This document shows positions 7,963-16,296 of a stretch of 45,168 nt of DNA, in pieces. Both the position numbers and the translations under genes were made by a program. A model generated the notes under the pieces. The model was not told the DNA's origin. It did not search any database and saw only the letters and a list, made by a program, of their open reading frames with translations. Numbering within the stretch: position 1 is the first letter of the stretch; every line of letters begins with the position of its first letter. Source of the stretch: an uncultured Mesorhizobium sp. (GTDB taxonomy: Bacteria; Pseudomonadota; Alphaproteobacteria; Rhizobiales; Rhizobiaceae); the NCBI GenBank assembly GCA_937958475.1, contig CALFXR010000007.1, forward strand, positions 1-45,168, read 5' to 3'.

Positions 7963-8673
7963 ATGCTGACACGCAAGCAACACGAACTCTTGATGTTCAT
8001 CCATGAGCGGATGAAGGAGGCGGGAATCCCGCCTTCGTTCGACGAAATGAAGGAGGCGCTCGACCTCGCCTCGAAGTCGGGTATCCACCGGCTGATCACC
8101 GCCCTCGAGGAGCGCGGCTTCATCCGGCGCCTTCCCAACCGCGCCAGGGCGCTGGAAGTCATCAAGCTGCCCGAATCGATGTCGCCCACCCTCGGCGGAG
8201 CGCGGCGGTTCTCGCCGAGCGTCATCGAGGGCAGCCTGGGCAAGAAGCCTGCGCCCGCGCCGGCGGCGAGCAACGACGACGACAGCACTGCCGCCGTTTC
8301 CATCCCCGTCATGGGCCGCATCGCGGCGGGCGTGCCGATCGACGCCATCCAGCACCGCACCCATTCGATCAGCGTCCCGCCGGACATGATTTCCGGCGGC
8401 GAACACTATGCGCTCGAGGTCAAGGGCGACTCGATGATCGAGGCCGGTATCTTCGACGGCGACACCGTCATCATCCGCAACGCCAACTCCGCCAATCCGG
8501 GCGAGATCATCGTGGCGCTCGTCGACGACGAGGAGGCCACGCTGAAACGGTTCCGCCGCAAGGGCGCCTCGATCGCGCTCGAGGCGGCCAATCCCGCCTA
8601 CGAGACGCGCATCTTCGGGCCAGACCGGGTCAAGGTGCAAGGGCGGCTTGTCGGGCTGATCCGCCGGTACTGA
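7963..8673 (+). CDS. lexA: LexA repressor, self-cleaving
   Basis: A 236-residue LexA that represses DNA-damage-response genes until RecA-stimulated autocleavage. The N-terminal winged helix-turn-helix is at residues 1-65 (MLTRKQHELLMFI, FDEMKEALDL). A linker, longer than in E. coli (202 aa), spans about 70-110, as usual in alphaproteobacteria. The S24 peptidase domain follows with the cleavage bond Ala122-Gly123 (in GRIAAGV), the nucleophile Ser157 (GDSM) and the general base Lys195 (ATLKRF). The ATG at 7963 was chosen over an upstream in-frame TTG at 7948 because MLTRKQ is the conserved start and a G-rich ribosome-binding site precedes it. Its last 44 bases overlap the 3' end of comEC on the opposite strand. 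Confidence 0.97.
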   Translation: MLTRKQHELLMFIHERMKEAGIPPSFDEMKEALDLASKSGIHRLITALEERGFIRRLPNRARALEVIKLPESMSPTLGGARRFSPSVIEGSLGKKPAPAPAASNDDDSTAAVSIPVMGRIAAGVPIDAIQHRTHSISVPPDMISGGEHYALEVKGDSMIEAGIFDGDTVIIRNANSANPGEIIVALVDDEEATLKRFRRKGASIALEAANPAYETRIFGPDRVKVQGRLVGLIRRY

Positions 8674-11161
8674 CCGCGGGCCCGCGGTCGCGCGGCGGTG
8701 CTGCCGCCGCGCGCGCCTCGGCTCGAACGTGTTTTCTCGATTCGGACGACGCGGCCTCACGTGATCGCTCGTGGGGCGGAAGCCCGCGTGCGGCGCGCGA
8801 ATATCTCCGATGGTCGTGCCACGGGCGCAGCGGCAGCGAAACGGAATGGACGATTTCGGTCCGCCATTCGTCGCCGTCGCGGATGGCTGCAAGCGCGACG
8901 CTGCCGCGCAACGCAAGTTGTCTTTGCGTGATCACGGCCGCCTCCCCCGCGGCACAGGGATTTGCCGCGGTCGCATCGGCGAGCACGATCACCCCGACCC
9001 GTCCGCACAGCCCGGCGGCCAGATCGGCGTCGTCGATCCATGCGATGTCCATTCCGATCCTGCTCCGCGCCAGGCAGGTTCCTTCCGCGCAGGCAAAGAC
9101 CGTTTGCCCCCCATCCTCTTTCCCGTGCAGCGGCGCCAGGGCGTCTGCGGCCGAAACGTTGACCGGATTTGCGGCGGCCGCGCTCCGGGTCGCCCTCAGC
9201 CAGTCCTCGACGGCGAAGCGATTCGGGCGCGAGCGGTTGACCGCGAGGCGGCCGTCGCCCAGCGGCACGGCGATGAGCCTGCCGTCTTCCGCGATTAGGG
9301 CTTCAGGCAGGCGGTGGGTCGCAACGAGAACCGCCGCCGCCGCCACGAAAGGCAGGGCCAGGATCCGCAGCCATGTCGTCGTCAGCGTCGCGATCAGCAG
9401 GGCGACCGTGGCGACCGCGACGGCCGACAGCGGCAAAGCGCCGACGGCGTCGACCGGAGTCCGCTCCGAGAACCAGCGGGCGATGGCGACGAGCGCGCCG
9501 ATGCCGCGGCCCATGATGTCGAGAAACGGCCCGTCGAGGCCGAACGGCATCGCCGCCACCGCCAGGACGGCCGGCGGCATGACCGCGATCGAGACGATCG
9601 GCATGGCGGAGAGGTTCGCGGCGAGGCTGAGCGGCGAGACCCGCTGGAAATGCCAGGCGCCGTAGATCGTGGTCGCGGCCCCTGCGATCAGCGACGTGGC
9701 GGCGAGGCCGACGGCGTAGCGAAGGATCGTCCGGCCGCTGCGGACGAGGCGCGAGGCGTCGACGGCTCGCCGCGCCCGCACCTGCCGCTTCCGGCGCTGC
9801 GCCCACCAGGCGTAGCTGCCGATCAGCGCGGCGGTGGCGGCAAACGACATCTGGAAGCTCGGACCGACGACCTCGTGCGGAGAGACGGCGAGAACCGCGA
9901 TCGCGGCGATGGCGAGATTGCGCATCGTGATGGCGGCGCGATCGAACAGCAGGGCCGCGAGCATCACCGCCAGCATCAGGAAGCTGCGTTCGGCAGCGAC
10001 CGCGGAGCCTGAGATGAACAGGTAGATGGCGATGGCGAGAAGTGCGAAACTCGCGGCATACTTCTTCACCGGCCGGCGCGAGGCGAATCCGGGAAAGAGC
10101 GAGAAGCCGACGCGCAGAACGCCCATGACCGTGGCGGCGACGAGCGCCATGTGCAGCCCCGAGATGGACAGGACGTGGGCGAGCCCGGTGCGGCGCAGCG
10201 CCTCGTTGACGTCGTCCGGAATGCCGGCGCGGACACCGGCGATCAGGGCGGCGGCGATTTCGCCCTCGGCGCCGCCGATCCGCTCGCGGATGCGCGCCGA
10301 CAGCGTGATGCGCGCGTTCTCCACCAACGCCGCGAACCGGCCCGCGAAGCCGGGCGGCGCAGCCGCTTCCGCGACGCGCGGACTGCCGAGGAAGAACCCG
10401 TTGGCGCCGATCCCGTCGAAATAGCTCTCGAAGGAGAAATCGTAGCTGCCGGGTCTGAGCGGCCCCGACGGAGGAAACAGGCGCGCGGGACCGGTGACGA
10501 CGTCGCCGACGACGAGGCCGGCGGGTGTCTTCGCGGTCGAGACGCGGACGCGCTCCGGGACGTAGCGCAGCGCCGGCCGTTCGGTCGCCAGCACGTCCAG
10601 CGTCAGTCGGGTCCGCCCGCTCGCCTGCTGCTCCATCGCCGTCACCCTTCCGGTGACGACCGTCGAGATCGCTTCCCCGAGCATCCGCGTTCCGGCACGC
10701 TCAGTCTCCCATTTGGCGAACAGCATGCCGGCAAGCACGAGAAGCGCGGCGATCAGGGCCGGCCGCAGGAGCGGTCTTTCCCCGGCGATCGCCACCGCGC
10801 ACGCCGTCAGGGCGCAGGCGGCGAGAAGGACGAACGCGTCGGGCTCCTTCGCCAGGGAGAAATACGCCAGCGCCCCGCATGCCAGCATCACCGGCACCAT
10901 GACGAAGCCGGTGCCGCGATCGCGCTCGGTCTCCAGCGCGGCGACGAACCGCGAAGCCCCCGCCGGCCACGGGACCGGCGCCGTTGCCGCGAAGGCGGCC
11001 AAGCGACCGAGCAGCGGCCGCGGTGCGGCGGGCGCGATCCCATCCGGCCTTCGACCCTCGCCGGCGGCAGGCGCCGGCAAAAACCCTTCGCCGGCGCCGG
11101 AATCCGTCGGCGCTATCAGATGGCGCTCGTCGCGGACGGCGCTTACCTCGGCAGGCTCCAT
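8630..11161 (-). CDS. comEC: ComEC/Rec2 family membrane protein
   Basis: An 843-residue polytopic membrane protein of the ComEC/Rec2 family, the channel for single-stranded DNA in natural transformation. A DUF4131-type N-terminal region with several helices is followed by the competence domain (the HVLSISGLHMALVA motif is diagnostic) with about ten further helices. The C-terminal part resembles the beta-lactamase-like region, but I cannot find its HxHxDH metal motif, so a nuclease role looks doubtful. The ATG at 11161 is preferred over a GTG at 11179 because AAGAGGA lies 7 bases upstream of it. The 3' end overlaps lexA by 44 bases (convergent), and the start faces gltX divergently. No other competence genes are nearby, so uptake function is uncertain. 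Confidence 0.88.
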   Translation of the reverse strand: MEPAEVSAVRDERHLIAPTDSGAGEGFLPAPAAGEGRRPDGIAPAAPRPLLGRLAAFAATAPVPWPAGASRFVAALETERDRGTGFVMVPVMLACGALAYFSLAKEPDAFVLLAACALTACAVAIAGERPLLRPALIAALLVLAGMLFAKWETERAGTRMLGEAISTVVTGRVTAMEQQASGRTRLTLDVLATERPALRYVPERVRVSTAKTPAGLVVGDVVTGPARLFPPSGPLRPGSYDFSFESYFDGIGANGFFLGSPRVAEAAAPPGFAGRFAALVENARITLSARIRERIGGAEGEIAAALIAGVRAGIPDDVNEALRRTGLAHVLSISGLHMALVAATVMGVLRVGFSLFPGFASRRPVKKYAASFALLAIAIYLFISGSAVAAERSFLMLAVMLAALLFDRAAITMRNLAIAAIAVLAVSPHEVVGPSFQMSFAATAALIGSYAWWAQRRKRQVRARRAVDASRLVRSGRTILRYAVGLAATSLIAGAATTIYGAWHFQRVSPLSLAANLSAMPIVSIAVMPPAVLAVAAMPFGLDGPFLDIMGRGIGALVAIARWFSERTPVDAVGALPLSAVAVATVALLIATLTTTWLRILALPFVAAAAVLVATHRLPEALIAEDGRLIAVPLGDGRLAVNRSRPNRFAVEDWLRATRSAAAANPVNVSAADALAPLHGKEDGGQTVFACAEGTCLARSRIGMDIAWIDDADLAAGLCGRVGVIVLADATAANPCAAGEAAVITQRQLALRGSVALAAIRDGDEWRTEIVHSVSLPLRPWHDHRRYSRAARGLPPHERSREAASSESRKHVRAEARAAAAPPRDRGPAVSTGGSARQAALAP

Positions 11162-11173
11162 GCGCACGTCCTC

Positions 11174-11201
11174 TTGCACGCCGGGCGACCTATGCTACAT
11201 C
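11174..11201 (+). promoter_or_regulatory. Possible promoter of gltX
   Basis: TTGCAC (11174-11179), a 16-base spacer, then TACATC (11196-11201), preceded by TATGC. It lies in the comEC/gltX divergent gap and would give a leader of about 57 bases. The -35 element overlaps the comEC ribosome-binding site on the other strand. A weak-to-moderate match. Confidence 0.4.
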
Positions 11202-11264
11202 AGCGCCACGAAAACGCCACGGCCCGTCCGCCGTGATCGCTCGCACCCTTCCCCGGAAATCCCG

Positions 11265-12689
11265 ATGTCAAAACCCGTCGTAACCCGCTTCGCTCCTTCG
11301 CCGACCGGCTACCTCCACATCGGAGGGGCGCGTACGGCGCTGTTCAATTGGCTCTATGCCCGGCACACGGGCGGAACGATGCTCCTCAGGATCGAGGACA
11401 CCGACCGCGAGCGCTCCACCGAAGCGGCCACCGTGGCGATCCTCGACGGCCTGGAATGGCTCGGGCTGCACTGGGAAGGCGAGCCGATCTCGCAGTTCGA
11501 GCGCGCGCCGAGGCATCGCGAGGTCGCCCACGAACTGGTGCGCATGGGCAAGGCCTACTATTGCTACGCCTCGCCCGCCGAACTCGAGGAGATGCGCGAG
11601 AAGGCGCGCGCCGAGGGTCGCCCGCCGCGCTATGACGGCCGCTGGCGCGACCGCGACCCGTCGGAGGCCCCTGCCGGCGTCAAACCGGCGGTGCGCATCA
11701 AGGCCCCGTCCGAGGGCGAGACGCTGGTCCGCGACCGCGTCCAGGGCGACGTGCGCTTTCCCAACAAGGATCTCGACGATTTCATCATCCTGCGCTCGGA
11801 CGGCAATCCGACCTACATGCACGCCGTCGTCGTCGACGACCACGACATGGGCGTCACACACATCATCCGCGGCGACGACCACCTGACCAACGCCGCCCGC
11901 CAGACCGTCATCTACGACGCGATGGGCTGGGACGTGCCGGTCATGGCGCACATCCCGCTGATCCATGGAGCCGACGGCGCCAAGCTGTCGAAGCGCCACG
12001 GCGCGCTCGGCGTCGACGCCTACCGCGCCCTGGGCTATCTGCCCGCGGCTCTGCGCAATTACCTGGTGCGTCTCGGCTGGAGCCACGGCGACGACGAGAT
12101 CATGAGCCTCGACGCCATGATCCGCTGGTTCGAGATCGAGGACATCAACCGCGGCGCGGCGCGCTTCGATTTCCAGAAGCTGGAGGCGCTGAACGGCGTC
12201 TACATGCGTAACATGCCCGACGAGGAACTCCTCGACGCGTTCCTGCGCACCCTGCCCTATCTCGAGAATGCGGCCGAGATCCGCGAACGGCTCGACGACC
12301 GCCGCAAGGCGCAGCTCCTCGCTGCCCTGCCCGGCCTCAAGGAGCGGGCGAAAACCCTCGTCGAGCTCGCGGACGGCGCCGCGTTCCTCTTCGCCACGCG
12401 TCCGCTGAAGCCCGACGAGAAGGCGGCGGCGCTGCTCGCCGGCCCGGCGCGGGCGATTCTTGCCGGCGCCGCCGATGCGCTGGAAAAGGTCGGACCCGAC
12501 TGGACCGCCGCCGCGACCGAAGCGGCGATTCGAGACTTCGCGGCGGCCGGAGGCCACAAGCTCGGCGCCGTGGCGCAGCCGCTGCGCGCCGCGCTGACGG
12601 GAAAAAGTACGTCGCCTGGCGTGTTCGACGTGCTGCAGGTGCTCGGTCGCGACGAGAGCCTCGGACGCCTCCACGACCAAATCGATTAG
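11265..12689 (+). CDS. gltX: Glutamate--tRNA ligase
   Basis: A 474-residue class I aminoacyl-tRNA synthetase charging tRNA-Glu, and in organisms lacking GlnRS also tRNA-Gln for later amidation. The HIGH-type motif is PSPTGYLHIGG (residues 11-21) and the KMSKS-type motif is KLSKRHG near residue 240. An alpha-helical anticodon-binding region follows, and length matches the family. The ATG at 11265 gives the conserved MSKPVVTRFAPSPTG start. It is divergent from comEC; gltA follows 173 bases downstream with its own regulatory region. Rhizobia often carry two GltX paralogues; which one this is cannot be settled here. Confidence 0.96.
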   Translation: MSKPVVTRFAPSPTGYLHIGGARTALFNWLYARHTGGTMLLRIEDTDRERSTEAATVAILDGLEWLGLHWEGEPISQFERAPRHREVAHELVRMGKAYYCYASPAELEEMREKARAEGRPPRYDGRWRDRDPSEAPAGVKPAVRIKAPSEGETLVRDRVQGDVRFPNKDLDDFIILRSDGNPTYMHAVVVDDHDMGVTHIIRGDDHLTNAARQTVIYDAMGWDVPVMAHIPLIHGADGAKLSKRHGALGVDAYRALGYLPAALRNYLVRLGWSHGDDEIMSLDAMIRWFEIEDINRGAARFDFQKLEALNGVYMRNMPDEELLDAFLRTLPYLENAAEIRERLDDRRKAQLLAALPGLKERAKTLVELADGAAFLFATRPLKPDEKAAALLAGPARAILAGAADALEKVGPDWTAAATEAAIRDFAAAGGHKLGAVAQPLRAALTGKSTSPGVFDVLQVLGRDESLGRLHDQID

Positions 12690-12726
12690 AGGAGCGAGGA
12701 CGTCCAAAGAAGCATTGAAAACATGC

Positions 12727-12741
12727 TGTTGCGGTGCAACA
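12727..12741. repeat. Palindrome upstream of gltA (candidate operator)
   Basis: TGTTGC-GGT-GCAACA, a perfect inverted repeat with 6-base arms and a 3-base centre, about 122 bases before the gltA start and just upstream of the putative -35 element. Position and symmetry fit a dimeric regulator site; the regulator is unknown. Confidence 0.45.
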
Positions 12742-12758
12742 TTGCGGGCGAGGTCAAC

Positions 12759-12787
12759 TTGGCTTGCCTTCCCATATACGATAGCAA
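12759..12787 (+). promoter_or_regulatory. Possible promoter of gltA
   Basis: TTGGCT (12759-12764), 17 bases, TAGCAA (12782-12787). Spacing is ideal and hexamer matches are fair. It leaves a leader of about 70 bases before the gltA ATG. Confidence 0.4.
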
Positions 12788-12862
12788 TTTCGCGCCCGTC
12801 GGCGTCTGTCGAGAACGGCGTGAGCGAAAGCCCGCGCACGGCGCGAGCAAAAGGAGTTTGCG

Positions 12863-14152
12863 ATGACCGGTTCGAATGCGAAACTTGAATTAGGCGGCAA
12901 AACCCTCGACCTGAAAATCCGAAAAGGCTCGATCGGACCCGACGTCGTCGACATCGGCACGCTCTACCGCGATACCGGCGCCTTCACCTACGATCCCGGC
13001 TTCACCTCCACGGCGAGCTGCGAATCGCAGATCACCTTCATCGACGGCGACGAAGGCATCCTGCTCCATCGCGGCTATCCGATCGACCAGCTCGCCGAGC
13101 ATGGCGACTTCCTCGAAGTCTGCTACCTGCTCCTCTACGGCGAATTGCCGACCAAGGCGCAGAAGGACGATTTCGACTATCGCGTGACCCGGCACACCAT
13201 GGTGCACGAGCAGATGTCGCGCTTCTTCACCGGCTTCCGCCGCGACGCGCATCCGATGGCCGTCATGTGCGGCGTCGTCGGCGCCCTGTCGGCCTTCTAC
13301 CACGACTCGACGGACATTTCGGATCCGCACCAGCGCATGGTCGCCTCGATCCGCCTCATCGCCAAGATGCCGACGATCGCGGCGATGGCCTTCAAGTACC
13401 ACATCGGCCAGCCCTTCGTTTACCCGAAGAACGAACTGAACTTCGCCGCCAACTTCCTGCACATGTGCTTTGCCGTGCCCTGCGAGGAGTACAAGGTGAA
13501 CCCGGTTCTGGCGCGCGCCATGGATCGCATCTTCATCCTGCATGCCGACCACGAGCAGAACGCGTCGACCTCGACCGTGCGCCTTGCCGGCTCGTCGGGC
13601 GCCAATCCGTTCGCCTGCATCGCCGCGGGCATCGCCTGCCTCTGGGGCCCGGCCCATGGCGGCGCCAACGAGGCGGCGCTGAACATGCTCTCGGAGATCG
13701 GTACCGTCGACCGCATTCCGGAGTTCATCGCCCGCGCCAAGGACAAGAACGATCCGTTCCGCCTGATGGGTTTTGGCCACCGCGTCTACAAGAACTACGA
13801 CCCGCGCGCGCGCATCATGCAGAAGACGACGCACGAGGTCCTCGGCGAGCTGGGCATCAAGGACGACCCGATGCTCGACGTTGCCATGGAACTCGAGAAG
13901 ATCGCGCTAACCGACGAATATTTCATCGAGAAGAAGCTCTATCCGAACATCGACTTCTACTCCGGCATCACGCTGAAGGCGCTGGGCTTCCCCACCACCA
14001 TGTTCACCGTGCTGTTCGCGGTCGCACGCACCGTCGGCTGGATCGCCCAGTGGAAGGAAATGATCGAGGATCCGCACCAGAAGATCGGCCGTCCGCGGCA
14101 GCTCTACACCGGCGCGCCGCAGCGCGACTACGTGGCGATCGCCAAGCGCTGA
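12863..14152 (+). CDS. gltA: Citrate synthase
   Basis: A 429-residue type II (hexameric, Gram-negative) citrate synthase condensing acetyl-CoA with oxaloacetate at the entry to the TCA cycle. Active-site segments are intact: HADHEQNASTSTVR, GPAHGGANE with its catalytic His, and GFGHRVYKNYDPR, with the catalytic Asp expected further on. The N-terminal beta-rich domain (KLELGGKTLDLKIRKGS) is the type II signature and carries the NADH-sensitive region in enterobacterial enzymes. AAAAGGAG lies just before the ATG. It is probably monocistronic, with a palindrome and promoter upstream and an intrinsic terminator at 14199-14222 shared with convergent lpxB. Confidence 0.98.
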   Translation: MTGSNAKLELGGKTLDLKIRKGSIGPDVVDIGTLYRDTGAFTYDPGFTSTASCESQITFIDGDEGILLHRGYPIDQLAEHGDFLEVCYLLLYGELPTKAQKDDFDYRVTRHTMVHEQMSRFFTGFRRDAHPMAVMCGVVGALSAFYHDSTDISDPHQRMVASIRLIAKMPTIAAMAFKYHIGQPFVYPKNELNFAANFLHMCFAVPCEEYKVNPVLARAMDRIFILHADHEQNASTSTVRLAGSSGANPFACIAAGIACLWGPAHGGANEAALNMLSEIGTVDRIPEFIARAKDKNDPFRLMGFGHRVYKNYDPRARIMQKTTHEVLGELGIKDDPMLDVAMELEKIALTDEYFIEKKLYPNIDFYSGITLKALGFPTTMFTVLFAVARTVGWIAQWKEMIEDPHQKIGRPRQLYTGAPQRDYVAIAKR

Positions 14153-14198
14153 CCGCGCGGCGCGACAAGGGGAGCCATTCCCATCGACCATCCGGAAG

Positions 14199-14222
14199 AA
14201 GGCGCCTGCGAGGCGCCTTTTT
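14199..14222 (+). terminator. Intrinsic terminator of gltA
   Basis: Arms AAGGCGCCT (14199-14207) and AGGCGCCTT (14211-14219) with a GCG loop form a perfect 9-bp stem, followed by T bases on the plus strand. It lies 47 bases after the gltA stop and abuts the stop of convergent lpxB, so it may act in both directions, although only the plus direction has the T tract. Confidence 0.85.
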
Positions 14223-15397
14223 CATGCCTTGCGGGATATGACCTCGAGCACGGCGGCGGCGGCGATCTCGCCGGACGGCCGGTCGGTCGTCATGAGCCGG
14301 CGAATGTCGGCGAACCCTTCAGTCTGCCAGCGGCGCATCGGCGTGTCTTCGAGCAGCGCTTCCAGGTAGCGCGCGATCGTCTTCGGCCGGACGAACTGGT
14401 CGTAGAACTCCGTCACCAGCGGCTTGTCGGCGATCAGGTTGGGCAAGGCGGCCGACCAGACCGTGATCAGCCCCGTCACCAGCCGCGCCACGCGATCGAA
14501 GCTATAGCACGACGCCATGGGCACGCCGCTCAGCGCCAGCTCGAGCGAGACGGTGCCGGAGGCGATCAGCGCGGCGTCGGCGGAGCCGAACGCGACCCAC
14601 TTCTGCTCGGGCTCGACCAGGATCTCGGGCTGGAGTTCCCACCCCGCGACGCTCTCGCGCACCAGGTCGGCCACGTTCGGCACTGTCGGCAGCAGCAGCT
14701 TCAACCGGTGCCCGCGCTGGCGCAGGATCGCGATGGTCTCCCGGAACGGCTCGACGAGGCGCCGCACCTCGCCGCGGCGCGAGCCCGGCAGCACGAGCAG
14801 GGTCCTTTCGCCGTCGCCCGTCGGCGGCCGCCGGGCAGCCTGCATCGCCGCCGCCTTCGCCACGCCCGGATCGGTGACCAGCCGGTGCCCGACATAGACG
14901 CCGGGAGGGCCTTCGAGGCGGCGCAGTTCTTCCACCTCGAAAGGAAGCACGCACAGGATGCGATCGACGTGGCCGCGCATGGCCGGCGCGCGGGCCGGCC
15001 GCCACGCCCAGACGCTCGGGCAGACATAGTGGACGATGGGGATATCCGGCGCGATCTGCCGCAGCTTCTTCGCCACGCGCAGGGTGAACTCCGGGCTGTC
15101 GACGGTGACGAGGCAGTCCGGCCGCTCCTCGGCGATGCGTCGCGCCGTCTGGCCGATGCGGCGCAGCAGGCGCGGCAGGTCCCTGAGGATGGCGGACACG
15201 CCCATCAGGGCGATGTCGGCCGGATCGAAGAAGCTGCGCAGCCCGTGCGCTTCGAGGTGGCGGCCGCCGACGCCGACGAGGTCGACGGCTCGTCCGGTGG
15301 TCCGTGCCAGCGCAGCGGCCAGGTCAGCGGCGAGCAGGTCGCCGGATTCCTCGCCGGCAACCACGGCGATCTTGAGCGGGCGGTGGGGCGCCGTCAC
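14222..15397 (-). CDS. lpxB: Lipid-A-disaccharide synthase
   Basis: A 391-residue glycosyltransferase (GT19) joining UDP-2,3-diacylglucosamine and lipid X to form the lipid A disaccharide at the inner-membrane cytoplasmic face. The diagnostic N-terminal motif AVVAGEESGDLLAA and the segments VTVDSPEFTLRVAK, HYVCPSVWAW and LPGSRRGEV are present. The start is a GTG at 15397 that overlaps the lpxI stop in a GTGA arrangement; longer in-frame extensions are lpxI antiparallel-frame sequence and not LpxB-like. It is the last gene of the lipid A cluster, translationally coupled to lpxI. Product: the disaccharide-1-phosphate later phosphorylated by LpxK, which is not in this window. Confidence 0.96.
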   Translation of the reverse strand: MTAPHRPLKIAVVAGEESGDLLAADLAAALARTTGRAVDLVGVGGRHLEAHGLRSFFDPADIALMGVSAILRDLPRLLRRIGQTARRIAEERPDCLVTVDSPEFTLRVAKKLRQIAPDIPIVHYVCPSVWAWRPARAPAMRGHVDRILCVLPFEVEELRRLEGPPGVYVGHRLVTDPGVAKAAAMQAARRPPTGDGERTLLVLPGSRRGEVRRLVEPFRETIAILRQRGHRLKLLLPTVPNVADLVRESVAGWELQPEILVEPEQKWVAFGSADAALIASGTVSLELALSGVPMASCYSFDRVARLVTGLITVWSAALPNLIADKPLVTEFYDQFVRPKTIARYLEALLEDTPMRRWQTEGFADIRRLMTTDRPSGEIAAAAVLEVISRKA

Positions 15398-16296
15398 CGT
15401 ACCGGCCCCGGCAGGCCGACGACGAACAGTCCGAGCCGGTCGGCACGCGCGGCGACCTCCTCGGCGTTCAGGACGAGCGAACGATTCGCTTCGACGCCGA
15501 TTCCCGCCAGGCCGGCGGCGTGGGCCGCCTCGATGGTCAGCGGACCGATGGCGGGCAGGTCGGCGCGCAACTCCTGCCCGGGCTTCGCGCATTTCACCAG
15601 GACGCCGCCGCTTGCCGCCGCGACGCGCCCGTGCGAGCGCAGGTCGCGGACGCGCGCGAGCAGGCCGTCCGTGCCCTCGATGCCTTCCAGCGCGATCGCC
15701 CGGCCGCCCACCGCCACTGCGGCCTGGCCGATGTCCAGGGCGCCGATGGCGCGGGCCGCGGCAAGGGCGGCGTCGAGATCCCGCCGGTCGCGGCCCGACG
15801 GCGCCACGGCGCCGAACGGGCCCGCCGCCGCCAGGAGATCGGGAAGGATCTGGTGGGCGCCGACCACCCGGATGCCGTTCGCCTCGATATGGTCGACGAC
15901 CGCGCTCAGCACCGCATTGTCGCCGCGGGCCAGCCGCGAGATCACCGTGGGCAGGAGCCTTACCAGGCCGATGCTCGGGCGCATCTTTCGCCAGTCCGGG
16001 CGGCGGCCGATACCACCAGCGAGAACGACATGGGTGATGCGGTTCTTTTTCAGTACCGGCACGAGCCGGCCGATCTCCTCGAGAGCCAGCGACACGCTGT
16101 CGAATGCCGAAAAGGCGTCCGTGTCGTCGACCTCTCCCCGGCTCAACACGATGAACGGCGGATGGCCTTCCCGCTCGAGGCCTCGCGCCAGGGCGACCGG
16201 CAGGGCTCCGCTTCCGGCAATGATCGCGATCCGGTCCGAGGACCTGAGGACGACGCCCGCCTGGGGCCCGTCAGGCTGCTTCGTCCTGTCCGTCAT
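15394..16296 (-). CDS. lpxI: UDP-2,3-diacylglucosamine pyrophosphatase LpxI
   Basis: A 300-residue LpxI (DUF1009), which hydrolyses UDP-2,3-diacylglucosamine to lipid X and UMP. It replaces LpxH of gamma- and betaproteobacteria. Its N-terminal IAIIAGSGALPVALA, the ITHVVLAGGIGRRP segment and the C-terminal catalytic-domain stretch AGIGVEANRSLVL are typical. Its ATG at 16296 lies inside the end of lpxA (26-base overlap) and its stop overlaps the lpxB GTG by 4 bases, so lpxA-lpxI-lpxB are translationally coupled. An in-frame ATG 9 bases earlier (16305) is an alternative. Confidence 0.95.
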   Translation of the reverse strand: MTDRTKQPDGPQAGVVLRSSDRIAIIAGSGALPVALARGLEREGHPPFIVLSRGEVDDTDAFSAFDSVSLALEEIGRLVPVLKKNRITHVVLAGGIGRRPDWRKMRPSIGLVRLLPTVISRLARGDNAVLSAVVDHIEANGIRVVGAHQILPDLLAAAGPFGAVAPSGRDRRDLDAALAAARAIGALDIGQAAVAVGGRAIALEGIEGTDGLLARVRDLRSHGRVAAASGGVLVKCAKPGQELRADLPAIGPLTIEAAHAAGLAGIGVEANRSLVLNAEEVAARADRLGLFVVGLPGPVR

